Of a DNA stretch of 64,000 nucleotides, positions 1-7,916 are shown in pieces. How positions within the stretch are numbered: position 1 is the stretch's first letter; each line of letters begins with the position of its first letter. The position numbers and the translations under genes were made by a program. The notes below the pieces were generated by a model. The model was not told the origin of the DNA. It was given only the letters and a program-made list of their open reading frames with translations, and made no database searches. Origin of the DNA: JAPPLB01 sp965208945 (GTDB lineage Bacteria; Acidobacteriota; Terriglobia; Bryobacterales; UBA6623); contig OZ242366.1 in assembly GCA_965208945.1 (NCBI GenBank), positions 248,001 to 312,000 on the forward strand. The letters are read 5' to 3'.

Positions 1-954
1 ACCCGTCGCCGCTACTCGAAGGGCAAGCTGCTGGAGGTGACCGCCCAGATGCAGCCCTGCCGTATCGGCATGGAAGCCTGCTGCGGCGCCCATCACCTGG
101 GCCGCCAACTGCTGGCCCAGGGGCACGACGTGAAGCTGATGCCGCCCAAATATGTGAAGCCCTTTGTGAAGCGCGACAAGAACGACTCGACGGACGCCGA
201 GGCCTGCGCGGAAGCCTGTCTGCGGCCGAGCATGCGCTTCGTGGCGGTCAAGAGCGAGCAACAACTGTCGATGCAGTCGCTGCACCGCTATCGCTCGCGG
301 CTGGTGGGCAACTCGACGCAGTTGATCAACCAGGCGCGCGCCTTTCTGCTGGAACGCGGCATCACCCTTCCACAGGGCAAGCGTTGGTTTGTGGTCCGTC
401 TGCCGGAGATCCTCGAGGACGCCGATAACGGCCTGTCCGACGAAATGCGGGCGCTGCTGGCGGGCATGTTTGCCGAATGGCAAGTGCTGGCAGAGAAGAT
501 TCAGCAAGTCAACACCTATCTGCTGAGGAAAGCGCAGGCGAGCGAGGCCTGCCGGCGGCTCAGAGAGATCCCCGGCATCGGCGTGCAGACAGCGACGGCC
601 TTGGTGGCGACGATCGGCAACGCCGAGGCCTTCGAGAAGGGGCGCGACGTCGCTGCTTGGTTGGGTCTGGTGCCGAGAGAGTACTCCAGCGGAGGCAAGC
701 AGCGCTTGGGAGGCATCAGCAAGCGCGGCAACCGCTACGTCCGGACGCTGCTGGTGCACTGTGCCCGCTCGAGCCTCGACGTGCTCGCGAAGCGCAGCGA
801 CCAACTCGGCCAGTGGCTGCGGCGGATGCTCCTGAACAAAGATCGGCGGGTCGTGATCGTGGCGCTGGCGGCACGGCTGGCGCGCATCGCATGGGCCTTG
901 CTGAGCAGCGGCCAGCGCTTCTCTCAACAGCGGCAACCAGCCCCGGCGGGTTAA
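1..954 (+). CDS. IS110-family transposase (DEDD recombinase), 5'-truncated by window edge
   Basis: The frame is open from base 1 and the protein is identical to residues 41-357 of the full transposase at 55676-56749. It covers part of the N-terminal RuvC-like DEDD domain, with the acidic KNDSTDAEA motif near 178-205. It also covers the C-terminal transposase_20 domain, with a helix-hairpin-helix-like PGIGVQTATAL and a serine-containing SSGGKQRLGG segment near 684-714. In this family the DEDD and serine residues together catalyse RNA-guided recombination. The missing start lies upstream of the window. The gene is followed by about 250 bases of non-coding IS sequence proposed to encode the guide RNA. 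Confidence 0.93.
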   Translation, partial: TRRRYSKGKLLEVTAQMQPCRIGMEACCGAHHLGRQLLAQGHDVKLMPPKYVKPFVKRDKNDSTDAEACAEACLRPSMRFVAVKSEQQLSMQSLHRYRSRLVGNSTQLINQARAFLLERGITLPQGKRWFVVRLPEILEDADNGLSDEMRALLAGMFAEWQVLAEKIQQVNTYLLRKAQASEACRRLREIPGIGVQTATALVATIGNAEAFEKGRDVAAWLGLVPREYSSGGKQRLGGISKRGNRYVRTLLVHCARSSLDVLAKRSDQLGQWLRRMLLNKDRRVVIVALAARLARIAWALLSSGQRFSQQRQPAPAG

Positions 955-1030
955 CCGCCCTGCGGTCCGCCGTAGCACTACCAGGAGCTCACAGTTTGTC
1001 TGCTTACTCCCGATTGATGGACAAAACGGT

Positions 1031-1175
1031 CGTACCGGCGTCACCGAATCCTGTTACTGTTCATGGCCCTCACAGGTCGGCGTACTTATGAGGAGCGGGA
1101 CGTGCGGACCCCATCATGGCCCGGAACCAGCGCGGTTCCACCTAGAGGTCGGATATATTGGCGCAGACCAACGTT
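1031..1175 (+). ncRNA. Putative bridge RNA (seekRNA) of the IS, copy 1
   Basis: Two stem-loops can be folded by eye. The first has an outer stem CCG..TCCT (1044-1052) with AGGA.CGG (1091-1098), and an inner GGCC/GGTC hairpin. The internal loop holds TACTGTTCA (1055-1063) and GGCGTACTT (1079-1087). These match the two halves of the family A target, GGCGTACTTGAACAGTA, one as top strand and one as reverse complement. The second has the hairpin GGAACC-AGCGC-GGTTCC (1123-1139). Its flanks are CCCAT (1110-1114) and ATATATT (1153-1159), which match the two IS ends. This order fits target-binding and donor-binding loops. RNA ends are approximate and transcription is inferred. Confidence 0.7.
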
Positions 1176-1218
1176 CAGCAAGAAGGAATAGGTGGACATC
1201 CCGGGAGCGAACCATATA

Positions 1219-1312
1219 TTGAACAGTACGTTGAGCACGGCAAGCAAGCGCAACGAACTCCTGGCGGTCGTATCGTGTGCTTCGACCGTCGGGTGGTGAG
1301 AAAGGCAGGCTA
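1219..1312 (+). repeat. Family A MITE-like repeat, right half (cut by IS copy 1)
   Basis: Begins at TTGAACAGTACG, directly after the IS end, and runs to the terminal inverted repeat ending GCAGGC-TA. The terminal repeat has one mismatch (GAAAGGCAGG for GAAATGCAGG). The other half would lie upstream of the IS, outside the window. Confidence 0.85.
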
Positions 1313-1565
1313 GCAGCCCATCAGTCAAAACCGTTCTGCCAGGGGATGTCCTGTCGAGGCGCCACAATCCATTGTGCGTCTGACGTTCTTTCGACAAAGC
1401 CGCAGGCAGTCCGGCATATTATGTTCCAAGCGGATCGGTGGTCCGCGTGACCGGTTGGGCTTCCCGGGCAAAGACGTTGCTGGACATCTCGATGCGATAG
1501 CCTGTTCACACGCGCTGCGGGCGGTCGTTGCGTCATGATCTGCAGCCCGACCACAGGAGGAAGGC
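1313..1565. other. Intergenic region upstream of the M19-like gene
   Basis: No gene is recognised. An AGGAGG ribosome-binding site at 1555-1560 serves the GTG start at 1566. A promoter probably lies here, but no clear -35/-10 pair was found. Confidence 0.5.
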
Positions 1566-2564
1566 GTGCCGTTGCATACCGAAGCGAAAGATCTCCATCG
1601 ACGCTCGATGATCATCGACGGGCTCAATGTGAGCCGCTGGGGTGACGCGGAAGTCTACCGCCACCTGCACGAAGGAGGATTCACGGCCATTAACGCCACC
1701 GTCGCCGTTTGGGAAGGAACGAAGCAGACGCTCCAGAACATCGGGCGGTTCTACCGCGACTTCGAGACCTACTCGGAGTGGGTCCGCCCAGTCGCATCTC
1801 TCGCGGACCTGCATGCCGCAAAACGAGAGAACCGAGTCGGTATCGTATTCGGTTTTCAGAACTCCTCTCCCATCGAGGACGATCTGCGCCTGGTGGAGGT
1901 CTTCCACCGGCTCGGTGTTCGGGTGATTCAACTGGCCTACAACGACCTCAACTACGCAGGGGCCGGTTGCTACGAACGCCAGGATGTGGGCTTGAGCAAG
2001 TTCGGCGTGGATCTTGTGAAAGAAATGAATCGTCTGGGAATGGTGATCGATCTTTCGCATGTCGGCCACCGGTCTACCATGGACGCCATCGAGCTTTCCG
2101 AGCAGCCGGTGTGGTTCAGCCACGCGAACCCGAAGGCATTGTGCGAGCATCCGCGCAACAAGACCGACGACGAGGTCAAAGCCCTGGTGACGAGAGGCGG
2201 TGTGGTCGGAGTGAATATCTTCCCGGCGTTTCTCAAGCGCGGCTACGACTCGACGCTCGCCGACGTGCTCGACACGATCGAATACTGGGTCGAGTTGGCC
2301 GGGATTGGGCATGTATCCATCGGCCTCGACTTCACGGAAAATCAGTCGGAAGAATGGTTCCAATGGCTCATGGACGGCAAGCGCCTCGATTCGCCTGTCT
2401 TTCCGCTACAGCTTCCTCTGCGTTTGCCGCAAGGCATCGCGCGCGCCGACGAGCTGCCCAACCTCACCGCAGGCCTGTTGGGACGCGGCTACTCCCACCT
2501 GGACGTGCAGAAGATCCTCGGGCTCAATGTACTGCGGCTGTTCGAGCAGGTGTGGAGGGAGTGA
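1566..2564 (+). CDS. Membrane dipeptidase (peptidase M19)-like protein, atypical metal site
   Basis: A 332-residue TIM-barrel protein of the renal dipeptidase (M19) family, which hydrolyses dipeptides with two zinc ions. The GTG start is supported by AGGAGG five bases upstream. Family landmarks kept are DLSH (about residues 162-165), WFSHANPKAL (about 182-191) and GLDF (about 254-257). The first-site motif DGHxD reads DGLNV (residues 18-22), so both ligands are replaced. The bridging glutamate region reads GFQN (Q about 98). The second-site histidines are present. This suggests a mononuclear or non-peptidase member of the family. It has no signal peptide and stands alone between repeat elements. 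Substrate is unknown. Confidence 0.8.
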   Translation: MPLHTEAKDLHRRSMIIDGLNVSRWGDAEVYRHLHEGGFTAINATVAVWEGTKQTLQNIGRFYRDFETYSEWVRPVASLADLHAAKRENRVGIVFGFQNSSPIEDDLRLVEVFHRLGVRVIQLAYNDLNYAGAGCYERQDVGLSKFGVDLVKEMNRLGMVIDLSHVGHRSTMDAIELSEQPVWFSHANPKALCEHPRNKTDDEVKALVTRGGVVGVNIFPAFLKRGYDSTLADVLDTIEYWVELAGIGHVSIGLDFTENQSEEWFQWLMDGKRLDSPVFPLQLPLRLPQGIARADELPNLTAGLLGRGYSHLDVQKILGLNVLRLFEQVWRE

Positions 2565-2655
2565 CCGTTTGGTTAAAGAGCCGGAGTTGCATGCCGGTCC
2601 TCTACCCGGCGATGAAAGTCATCTCCCGGCAGCCAATGCTCGAAGGTCCCTTTAC

Positions 2656-2838
2656 TAGCCTGCATTTCTCACCACGCGGCGAGGCGAAGTGCGTGAGAGG
2701 GTCGTCAGGACGAGGCGCGAGCCGCTTGGCGCGCGCAGGCGTACTTGAACAGTACGTCGAGCACGGCAAGCAAGCGCAACGAAGTCCTGGCGGTCGTATC
2801 GCGTGCTTCGACCGTCGGGTTGTGAGAAAGGCAGGCTG
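2656..2838 (+). repeat. Family A MITE-like repeat (type A1)
   Basis: Begins TA-GCCTGCATTTCTCACCAC and ends with the inverted copy GTTGTGAGAAAGGCAGGC. The centre carries the intact IS target GGCGTACTTGAACAGTACG. The right-hand TA is degraded to TG. It lies in the gap between the M19-like gene and the AIM24 gene, 130 bases from the next copy. Confidence 0.9.
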
Positions 2839-2968
2839 GAGGTCCGGCGGATGCGTGCGCACCGCCCCGGTGGGTTGTCCGCGCGCGCTTCCTGCAACCG
2901 TCATGAGCACGTTTTTGATGAAACGGTCCATCAGGAAACGCCGTCGTACCGGTAGAGGCATGATATTC

Positions 2969-3151
2969 TAGCCTGCATATCTCATCACATGGCGAGACGA
3001 AGTGCGTGAGAGGGCCGTCAGGACGAGGCGCGCGCTGCTTGGCGCGCGCAGGCGTACTTGAACAGTACGTTGAGCACGGCAAGCAAGCGCAACCAAGTAC
3101 TGGTGGCCGTATGGCGTGCTTCGGCCGTCGGGTGGTGAGAAATGCAGGCTA
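2969..3151 (+). repeat. Family A MITE-like repeat (type A1)
   Basis: Same orientation as the copy at 2656. The left end has two changes (CATATCTCATCAC for CATTTCTCACCAC); the right end is perfect and bordered by TA. It contains an intact IS target in the centre. Its right end is only seven bases from the start codon of the following gene, so it replaces that gene's normal leader. Confidence 0.9.
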
Positions 3152-3158
3152 ACTCTCC

Positions 3159-4043
3159 ATGCCATTCTGTACGCGCTGTGGAACCCAATTGGGAGACGAT
3201 GCCGTGTTTTGCCCCGGATGCGGCGCCAAGCTGGGAGGCGGAGCACCCGCGCCAGCCGTGTCGGCTGCCGTTGAGGAGCCGATGAGTCCCGTTCAATACC
3301 AGGTCGAAGGAGACAACCTGGAGGTCGTGCGGGTCACCCTCATGCCGGGTCAAGAGGTCTACGCGGAAGCCGGCAAGATGGTCTACAAGACGGCCAACGT
3401 GGATTGGCAAACCAAGATGACCGGCAGCGGCATCGGGGGAAAACTCTTCGGAGCGCTGAAGCGAAAGCTGACCGGCGAATCGCTCTTCATGACTCACTTC
3501 AAGACTTCGCACGGCAAGGGTGAGGTCGGCTTCGCCGGCGATTTTCCCGGGCGCATCCAGGCCTTCGAGCTGGCGGCCGGACAGGCTGTGCTCGTTCAAC
3601 GCGATGGCTTTATTGTTGCCGAGCGCACTGTCAAGCTGGATATCGCTTTCACGAAGAGGATCGGTGCCGGATTTTTTGGCGGAGAGGGCTTCATTCTGCA
3701 AAAGCTCACGGGACCGGGCGTGGCCTTCATCCACGGCGGCGGCGACTTTGTCGAGTTCAGCCTCGATCCGGGCGAGATTCTACAAGTCGATACCGGCTGC
3801 ATCGTCGCTTTCGACGAATCGATTTCCTACGACGTTCAGATGGCGGGCGGCATTGCCACCAGCATCTTCGGTGGAGAAGGTTTGTTCCTGGCGACTCTGA
3901 CAGGACCGGGTAAAGCCTGGATCCAGACGATGACGCTATCGAAGCTGCGGCGGGAGTTGGGCGGAGGCATAGGCTCCCGGTCCGGCGGAGGTGAAGCCCA
4001 GGGATTCGGTGCTCTCACCAATATGTTCGGCAGTAACGATTAG
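3159..4043 (+). CDS. AIM24/TIGR00266 family protein with N-terminal zinc ribbon
   Basis: A 294-residue protein. Residues 1-25 form a zinc ribbon with two CxxC pairs (C4, C7, C18, C21). After a short Ala/Pro linker, residues 42-290 match the AIM24 (DUF124) fold, a repeated beta-rich domain with Gly-rich turns such as GGKLFGALKR and GGEGLFLATLTGPG. The family is widespread but its biochemical role is unsettled; the yeast member is mitochondrial. No Shine-Dalgarno sequence precedes the ATG, and the upstream DNA is a family A repeat, so expression may rely on a promoter within or before the repeats. Confidence 0.85.
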   Translation: MPFCTRCGTQLGDDAVFCPGCGAKLGGGAPAPAVSAAVEEPMSPVQYQVEGDNLEVVRVTLMPGQEVYAEAGKMVYKTANVDWQTKMTGSGIGGKLFGALKRKLTGESLFMTHFKTSHGKGEVGFAGDFPGRIQAFELAAGQAVLVQRDGFIVAERTVKLDIAFTKRIGAGFFGGEGFILQKLTGPGVAFIHGGGDFVEFSLDPGEILQVDTGCIVAFDESISYDVQMAGGIATSIFGGEGLFLATLTGPGKAWIQTMTLSKLRRELGGGIGSRSGGGEAQGFGALTNMFGSND

Positions 4044-4150
4044 CCGCTTGACCAGAAATCCCGAGGAGCAGAAAAGAGGTCATTGATATACTGCATGTCT
4101 CGGGAGATTCAGCACCCGGCCCGGGACCAGGCCTCAGGCATATCTCTTCC

Positions 4151-5131
4151 ATGAGTGAGACTCCTTCAGAAGAAAAAGTCGTCTATCTGCTTACTCCGCG
4201 GGGCTTCTGCGCGGGCGTCGTTCGGGCTATCGACATTGTCGAACTGGCCCTCGAGGTTTATGGACCTCCGATTTACGTGCGGCGCGAGATCGTTCACAAC
4301 AGGCACGTCGTTGAAGACTTGTCCGGGCGCGGGGCGGTTTTCGTCGAAGAACTCGACGAGGTGCCGGTCAACTCCCGGGTGGTCTATAGCGCCCACGGAG
4401 TAGCGCCGACGGTCCGGGAGGATGCCAAGCGGCGGAACTTGCAAGTAGTCGACGCCACCTGTCCATTAGTGACCAAGGTTCACCGAGAAGCGATCCAGTT
4501 CGCTTCCACCAACGGAACCATCTTGTTGATCGGGCATCGCGGCAGCGATGAAGTCATTGGCACAATGGGTCAGGCGCCCCGTCATACGATCGTGATTTCG
4601 TCTCTCGAGGAGGCCGAGTCCGTTTCGGTTCCCGATCCGGACAATGTTTTCTATCTGACGCAGACAACGCTCAGCCTGGACGAAACGGAGCAGGTAGTTT
4701 CGGTCCTCAAGAGGCGCTTTCCCAAGATTCAGGGTCCGCCCGCGCAGGACATCTGTTACGCCACCGAGAACCGGCAACAAGCGGTCAAGCATGTCGCGCC
4801 GTGGTGTGACCTCATGCTGGTCGTTGGTTCGCAGAACAGCTCGAATTCGCAAAGGCTTGTCGAAGTCGGCAAAAATGCAGGTATGCCGGGCTACCTTGTC
4901 GACAATGAGCGAGATATCCAGGACGAATGGCTCACTGGAGCACGGAGCGTAGCAGTGACGGCCGGCGCGTCGGCCCCTGAGATGCTCGTACAGCAGGTTG
5001 TGGCCTATCTTTGGCGGCGCGGCTTCACCCGCGTCGAAGAAGTCGAGGCGGTGGAGGAAGACGTAGTCTTCCCGCTGCCCGCCGAGTTGGCCGCCCACGA
5101 ATCCCTCCTTACGACCATCGCGAACGCCTGA
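4151..5131 (+). CDS. ispH: 4-hydroxy-3-methylbut-2-enyl diphosphate reductase
   Basis: IspH carries out the last step of the MEP isoprenoid pathway, reducing HMBPP to IPP and DMAPP with a [4Fe-4S] cluster. The 326-residue length is normal. All three cluster cysteines are present: RGFCAGV (C20), DATCPLV (about 104) and DICYATENRQ (about 202). Also seen are the SAHGVAP and GHRGSDEVIGTMGQ motifs and the substrate-binding VVGSQNSSNSQRL. Its product is the building block for the squalene made by hpnCDE 3 kb downstream, so the two may belong to one functional group, although a family A repeat separates them. Confidence 0.97.
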   Translation: MSETPSEEKVVYLLTPRGFCAGVVRAIDIVELALEVYGPPIYVRREIVHNRHVVEDLSGRGAVFVEELDEVPVNSRVVYSAHGVAPTVREDAKRRNLQVVDATCPLVTKVHREAIQFASTNGTILLIGHRGSDEVIGTMGQAPRHTIVISSLEEAESVSVPDPDNVFYLTQTTLSLDETEQVVSVLKRRFPKIQGPPAQDICYATENRQQAVKHVAPWCDLMLVVGSQNSSNSQRLVEVGKNAGMPGYLVDNERDIQDEWLTGARSVAVTAGASAPEMLVQQVVAYLWRRGFTRVEEVEAVEEDVVFPLPAELAAHESLLTTIANA

Positions 5132-5218
5132 GTTGTCCTCCTGGGTTGCCTGCCGCAGAGCCCAGGTTATTGCGGGCCGGTGGGGTCCCTTGGGCTCAAC
5201 ACGCAATAGGACCTGTCT

Positions 5219-5425
5219 TAGCCTGCATTTCTCACCACGCGGCGAGGCGATGTGCGTGAGAGGGCCGTCAGGACTAGGCGCAAGCCGGGCGGAGGAAAAA
5301 GGCGCGCGCCGCTTGGCGCGCGCAGGCGTACTTGAACAGTACGTCGAGCACGGCAAGCAAGCGCAACGAAGTCCTGGCGGTCGTATCGTGTGCTTCGACC
5401 GTCGGGTGGTGAGAAATGCAGGTTA
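5219..5425 (+). repeat. Family A MITE-like repeat (type A1)
   Basis: A long, well-preserved copy with TA at both borders, both 18-base inverted ends and an intact central IS target. It carries the extra GGCGGAGGAAAAAGGCGCGCGC-type segment seen also at 11294. It sits 87 bases downstream of ispH. Confidence 0.93.
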
Positions 5426-5512
5426 GAACCCTCGAGCCGGATAAAGTATCCTGAAAGCTGTCAGACAGGGTCTGACTGCTCATTCCGCAGTATTCACGGG
5501 GTTAGAGACACG

Positions 5513-5602
5513 GTGGTTACGAAGTTCGGAATCGGCATTCTTGGCGCAGGGCAAGAGGCAGCGCCTTTTCCGTCCGATTGTCTGAGGAACAGGCGGGCCT
5601 GA
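5513..5602 (+). pseudogene. Possible remnant of a Gfo/Idh/MocA oxidoreductase N-terminus
   Basis: A 29-codon frame starting GTG reads VVTKFGIGILGAGQEAA before a stop. It resembles the first strand and glycine-rich turn of the Rossmann fold in Gfo/Idh/MocA proteins, two of which occur intact elsewhere in the window. No continuation was found in any frame before the dehydrogenase at 5738. The match is short and could be chance. Confidence 0.3.
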
Positions 5603-5737
5603 GCCAGCGACGATGGACACACTCGATTCCCTTGCATCGAGACAAGGCAGCAACTGACGCCGCAGAGGAAGATTTCCGTGGGTGCCAGCGGCTTGGAGAC
5701 ACCGTCAACCAATAGCCGCAAGATATCCGCAACAGCG

Positions 5738-6793
5738 ATGATGCGGGCAGCAGTATACACGGGACGACAACGAGTCACCCTTGAGGAGATTCCCATTCCA
5801 GAGATCGGTCCCGGCGAAATCCTCGTACGCGTTGAAACCTGCGGCATCTGCCATACGGACCTCAAGAAAATCGAGCATGATCTCTTGCCGCCGCCTCGAG
5901 TCTACGGACATGAGACGGCCGGCACTGTCGTTCGCATCGGTGATGAAGTCACCCGGTTTGCCGAAGGTGATCGCGTCTGCCTGTTCCACCATATTCCATG
6001 TCTCGATTGCTTCTATTGCGAGCACCAGGACTACGCCCAATGCCCCAAGTACAAGAAAGTGGGCGTCACTGCCGGTTTCGAACCGGCCGGTGGCGGGTTT
6101 GCGCAATACGTGCGCGTCATGGATTGGATCGTTCAGCGCGGCGTGGTTCGGGTCCCCGATCCGGTGTCGTTCGAGCGCGCCAGTTTCGTCGAGCCGGTCA
6201 ACACTTGTTTGAAAGCGCTTGACAAACTGAGCGTCCAGGGCGATGAAACGATCCTGATCCTGGGTCAGGGACCCATCGGCCTGCTGTTTACGGCGCTTGC
6301 CCGCAGGCTCGGCGTCAGATCGGTTTGTACGACCGACTTCCTCGAGTCGCGCATGGAAATGGCGGAAAGGCTGGGAGCCGATCACGTTTGGCATGGAGCG
6401 CAATCCGACTGGATGGACCAAATGCGGCGCCTGACAGCCGGCCGCGGGGCTGATATAGTGATCGTAGCCGCCTCCGCGCCGGAAATCGTCACCGAAGCGA
6501 TCACTGCATCGCGCCCTGGCGCTCGGATCATGCTGTTTGCCCAGACGGCGCCGGACGAGGTGTTCGAGTTGAGAGGTGCGGATCTGTGTGCTGCGGACCG
6601 GACTCTGTTGGGATCGTACAGCGCATCGCTCGACCTACAGGAGAAATCGGCCGAAATCGTCTGGTCTGAGGATTTCCCCGTCGAGGAACTCATCTCGCAT
6701 CGCCTCCCCCTCGATGATCTGTATGAAGGAATCAAGCTTGCCCGCAATCCTACGGCCGGTTCGCTCAAGCTGATGGTATGCCCGCAGTGGTGA
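5738..6793 (+). CDS. Zinc-dependent alcohol dehydrogenase family protein (MDR), first of a pair
   Basis: A medium-chain dehydrogenase/reductase of about 350 residues. I prefer the ATG at 5738 (or 5741), because homology begins at MRAAVYTGRQ; the frame is open further upstream to 5678. The catalytic zinc region is GICHTD with GHETAG. The structural zinc loop has four cysteines (PCLDCFYCEHQDYAQC), and the NAD(P)-binding turn is LGQGPIGLL. Its 3' end overlaps the next gene by 16 bases, and hpnCDE follow, so the five genes probably form one transcript. The substrate is unknown. A role in hopanoid or other polyprenoid metabolism is only a context inference. Confidence 0.88.
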   Translation: MMRAAVYTGRQRVTLEEIPIPEIGPGEILVRVETCGICHTDLKKIEHDLLPPPRVYGHETAGTVVRIGDEVTRFAEGDRVCLFHHIPCLDCFYCEHQDYAQCPKYKKVGVTAGFEPAGGGFAQYVRVMDWIVQRGVVRVPDPVSFERASFVEPVNTCLKALDKLSVQGDETILILGQGPIGLLFTALARRLGVRSVCTTDFLESRMEMAERLGADHVWHGAQSDWMDQMRRLTAGRGADIVIVAASAPEIVTEAITASRPGARIMLFAQTAPDEVFELRGADLCAADRTLLGSYSASLDLQEKSAEIVWSEDFPVEELISHRLPLDDLYEGIKLARNPTAGSLKLMVCPQW

Positions 6794-7881
6794 ATCGAAC
6801 CGTGAAGGATACGATGCTGGCCGCGATGCTCTACGGCAAGGAGCGTCTCCGCCTCGAGCCGGTGGCCGTGCCACGCGTGGCCCCGGACGAAATCCTTGTC
6901 AAAGTGCAAGTGGCCCTGACTTGCGGAACGGACCTCAAGGTCTTCCGCCGCGGCTACCATGCTCGCATGATCCGTCCGCCCGCGGTGTTGGGTCACGAGC
7001 TGGCAGGAGATATCGTCAGCGTCGGGTCGGAGGTGACGACGTTCCAGCCGGGACAGCGGGTTGTCGCCGCCAATTCCGCTCCTTGCGGCGACTGCTTCCA
7101 CTGCCGGCATGACAGAGAGAACCTGTGCGAGGATTTGCTCTTCAACAACGGGGCGTACGCCGAGTACGTACGGATTCCTGGCCGTATCGTCGCTCGGAAC
7201 ACTTACGAAATCCCGGACCACATCGGCTACCGCGAAGCCGCGATGGTTGAATCCCTTGCCTGTGTCCTGAAGGGCTTGGAGGATACCCATCTACGCGCCG
7301 GCGATACCATCTCGATCATCGGCTTGGGGCCGATCGGGTTGATGTTCATCCGATTGGCGAGCTTGGCCGGAGCTCGCGTGATCGCCGTCGGCCGTCGGCA
7401 AGCACAGTTGGATCGCGCCGCCAGCATGGGTGCTCAAGAACTGATCCTGACCGGCGGCTCAGAGATGCCCGTCGAGGAAGTTCGCAACCTGACGGACGCA
7501 AAGCGCGGTTGCGACGTTGTGATCGAGGCGGTCGGCTCACCGCAGACCTGGAAGGGAGCGGTCGACATGGTTCGGAGCGGTGGCACGGTCAACTTCTTCG
7601 GAGGGTGCCCCAGCGGCAGTCACGTGCCCCTCGATACATCCCGTGTGCACTACTCGGAGATCACACTCAAGTCGAGCTTTCATCACACACCGAAATACAT
7701 TCGACGGGCGCTGGAGATCGTCGCGGGTGGAGAGATCAGCGCGGAGGACTTTGTGATCAATGAAGCTCCTCTCACGGACTTGCTTTCGGTGTTCCGTTAC
7801 ATGATGAGTCATAACGGGCACCTTAAGACCGCGATCCTTCCCTGGCCCAGTCGAACGCAGAGAATGTCCAGGAACCTGTAG
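6778..7881 (+). CDS. Zinc-dependent alcohol dehydrogenase family protein (MDR), second of a pair
   Basis: A 367-residue paralogue of the preceding dehydrogenase; the two overlap by 16 bases and are probably translationally coupled. It has the catalytic zinc motif CGTDLK, GHELAG, the four-cysteine structural zinc loop (PCGDCFHCRHDRENLC) and the cofactor turn LGPIGLM. The homologous part starts near AAMLYGKERL, so a start at a second methionine (about residues 13 or 17) is possible. A divergent tandem pair suggests either a heteromeric enzyme or two consecutive oxidations. No substrate can be assigned. Confidence 0.88.
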   Translation: MPAVVNRTVKDTMLAAMLYGKERLRLEPVAVPRVAPDEILVKVQVALTCGTDLKVFRRGYHARMIRPPAVLGHELAGDIVSVGSEVTTFQPGQRVVAANSAPCGDCFHCRHDRENLCEDLLFNNGAYAEYVRIPGRIVARNTYEIPDHIGYREAAMVESLACVLKGLEDTHLRAGDTISIIGLGPIGLMFIRLASLAGARVIAVGRRQAQLDRAASMGAQELILTGGSEMPVEEVRNLTDAKRGCDVVIEAVGSPQTWKGAVDMVRSGGTVNFFGGCPSGSHVPLDTSRVHYSEITLKSSFHHTPKYIRRALEIVAGGEISAEDFVINEAPLTDLLSVFRYMMSHNGHLKTAILPWPSRTQRMSRNL

Positions 7882-7916
7882 CAAGACAAGCCCGACCGGC
7901 TCCGATCCGTAGGCGA

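Larger units (their letters stand above)
1..1218 (+). mobile_element. IS110-family (IS1111-group) insertion sequence, copy 1, 5' part outside the window
   Basis: This is the 3' part of an insertion sequence whose second, complete copy lies inverted at 55412-56850. As far as I can compare, the 1218 bases match the second copy exactly. The right border is set by the resumption of the family A repeat at 1219. A 12-base subterminal inverted repeat, GGGAGCGAACCA, lies at 1203-1214, four bases from the border; its partner is at the transposase 5' end of copy 2. Subterminal repeats and a long non-coding region downstream of the transposase are hallmarks of the IS1111 group. Confidence 0.9.

Noticed and set aside
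477..1091. A 204-codon frame inside and after the transposase (also 55539-56153 on the other strand)
   Set aside because: It overlaps the real transposase in another frame, is rich in Arg/Ala/Gly as GC-rich shadow frames are, and continues into the proposed guide RNA.
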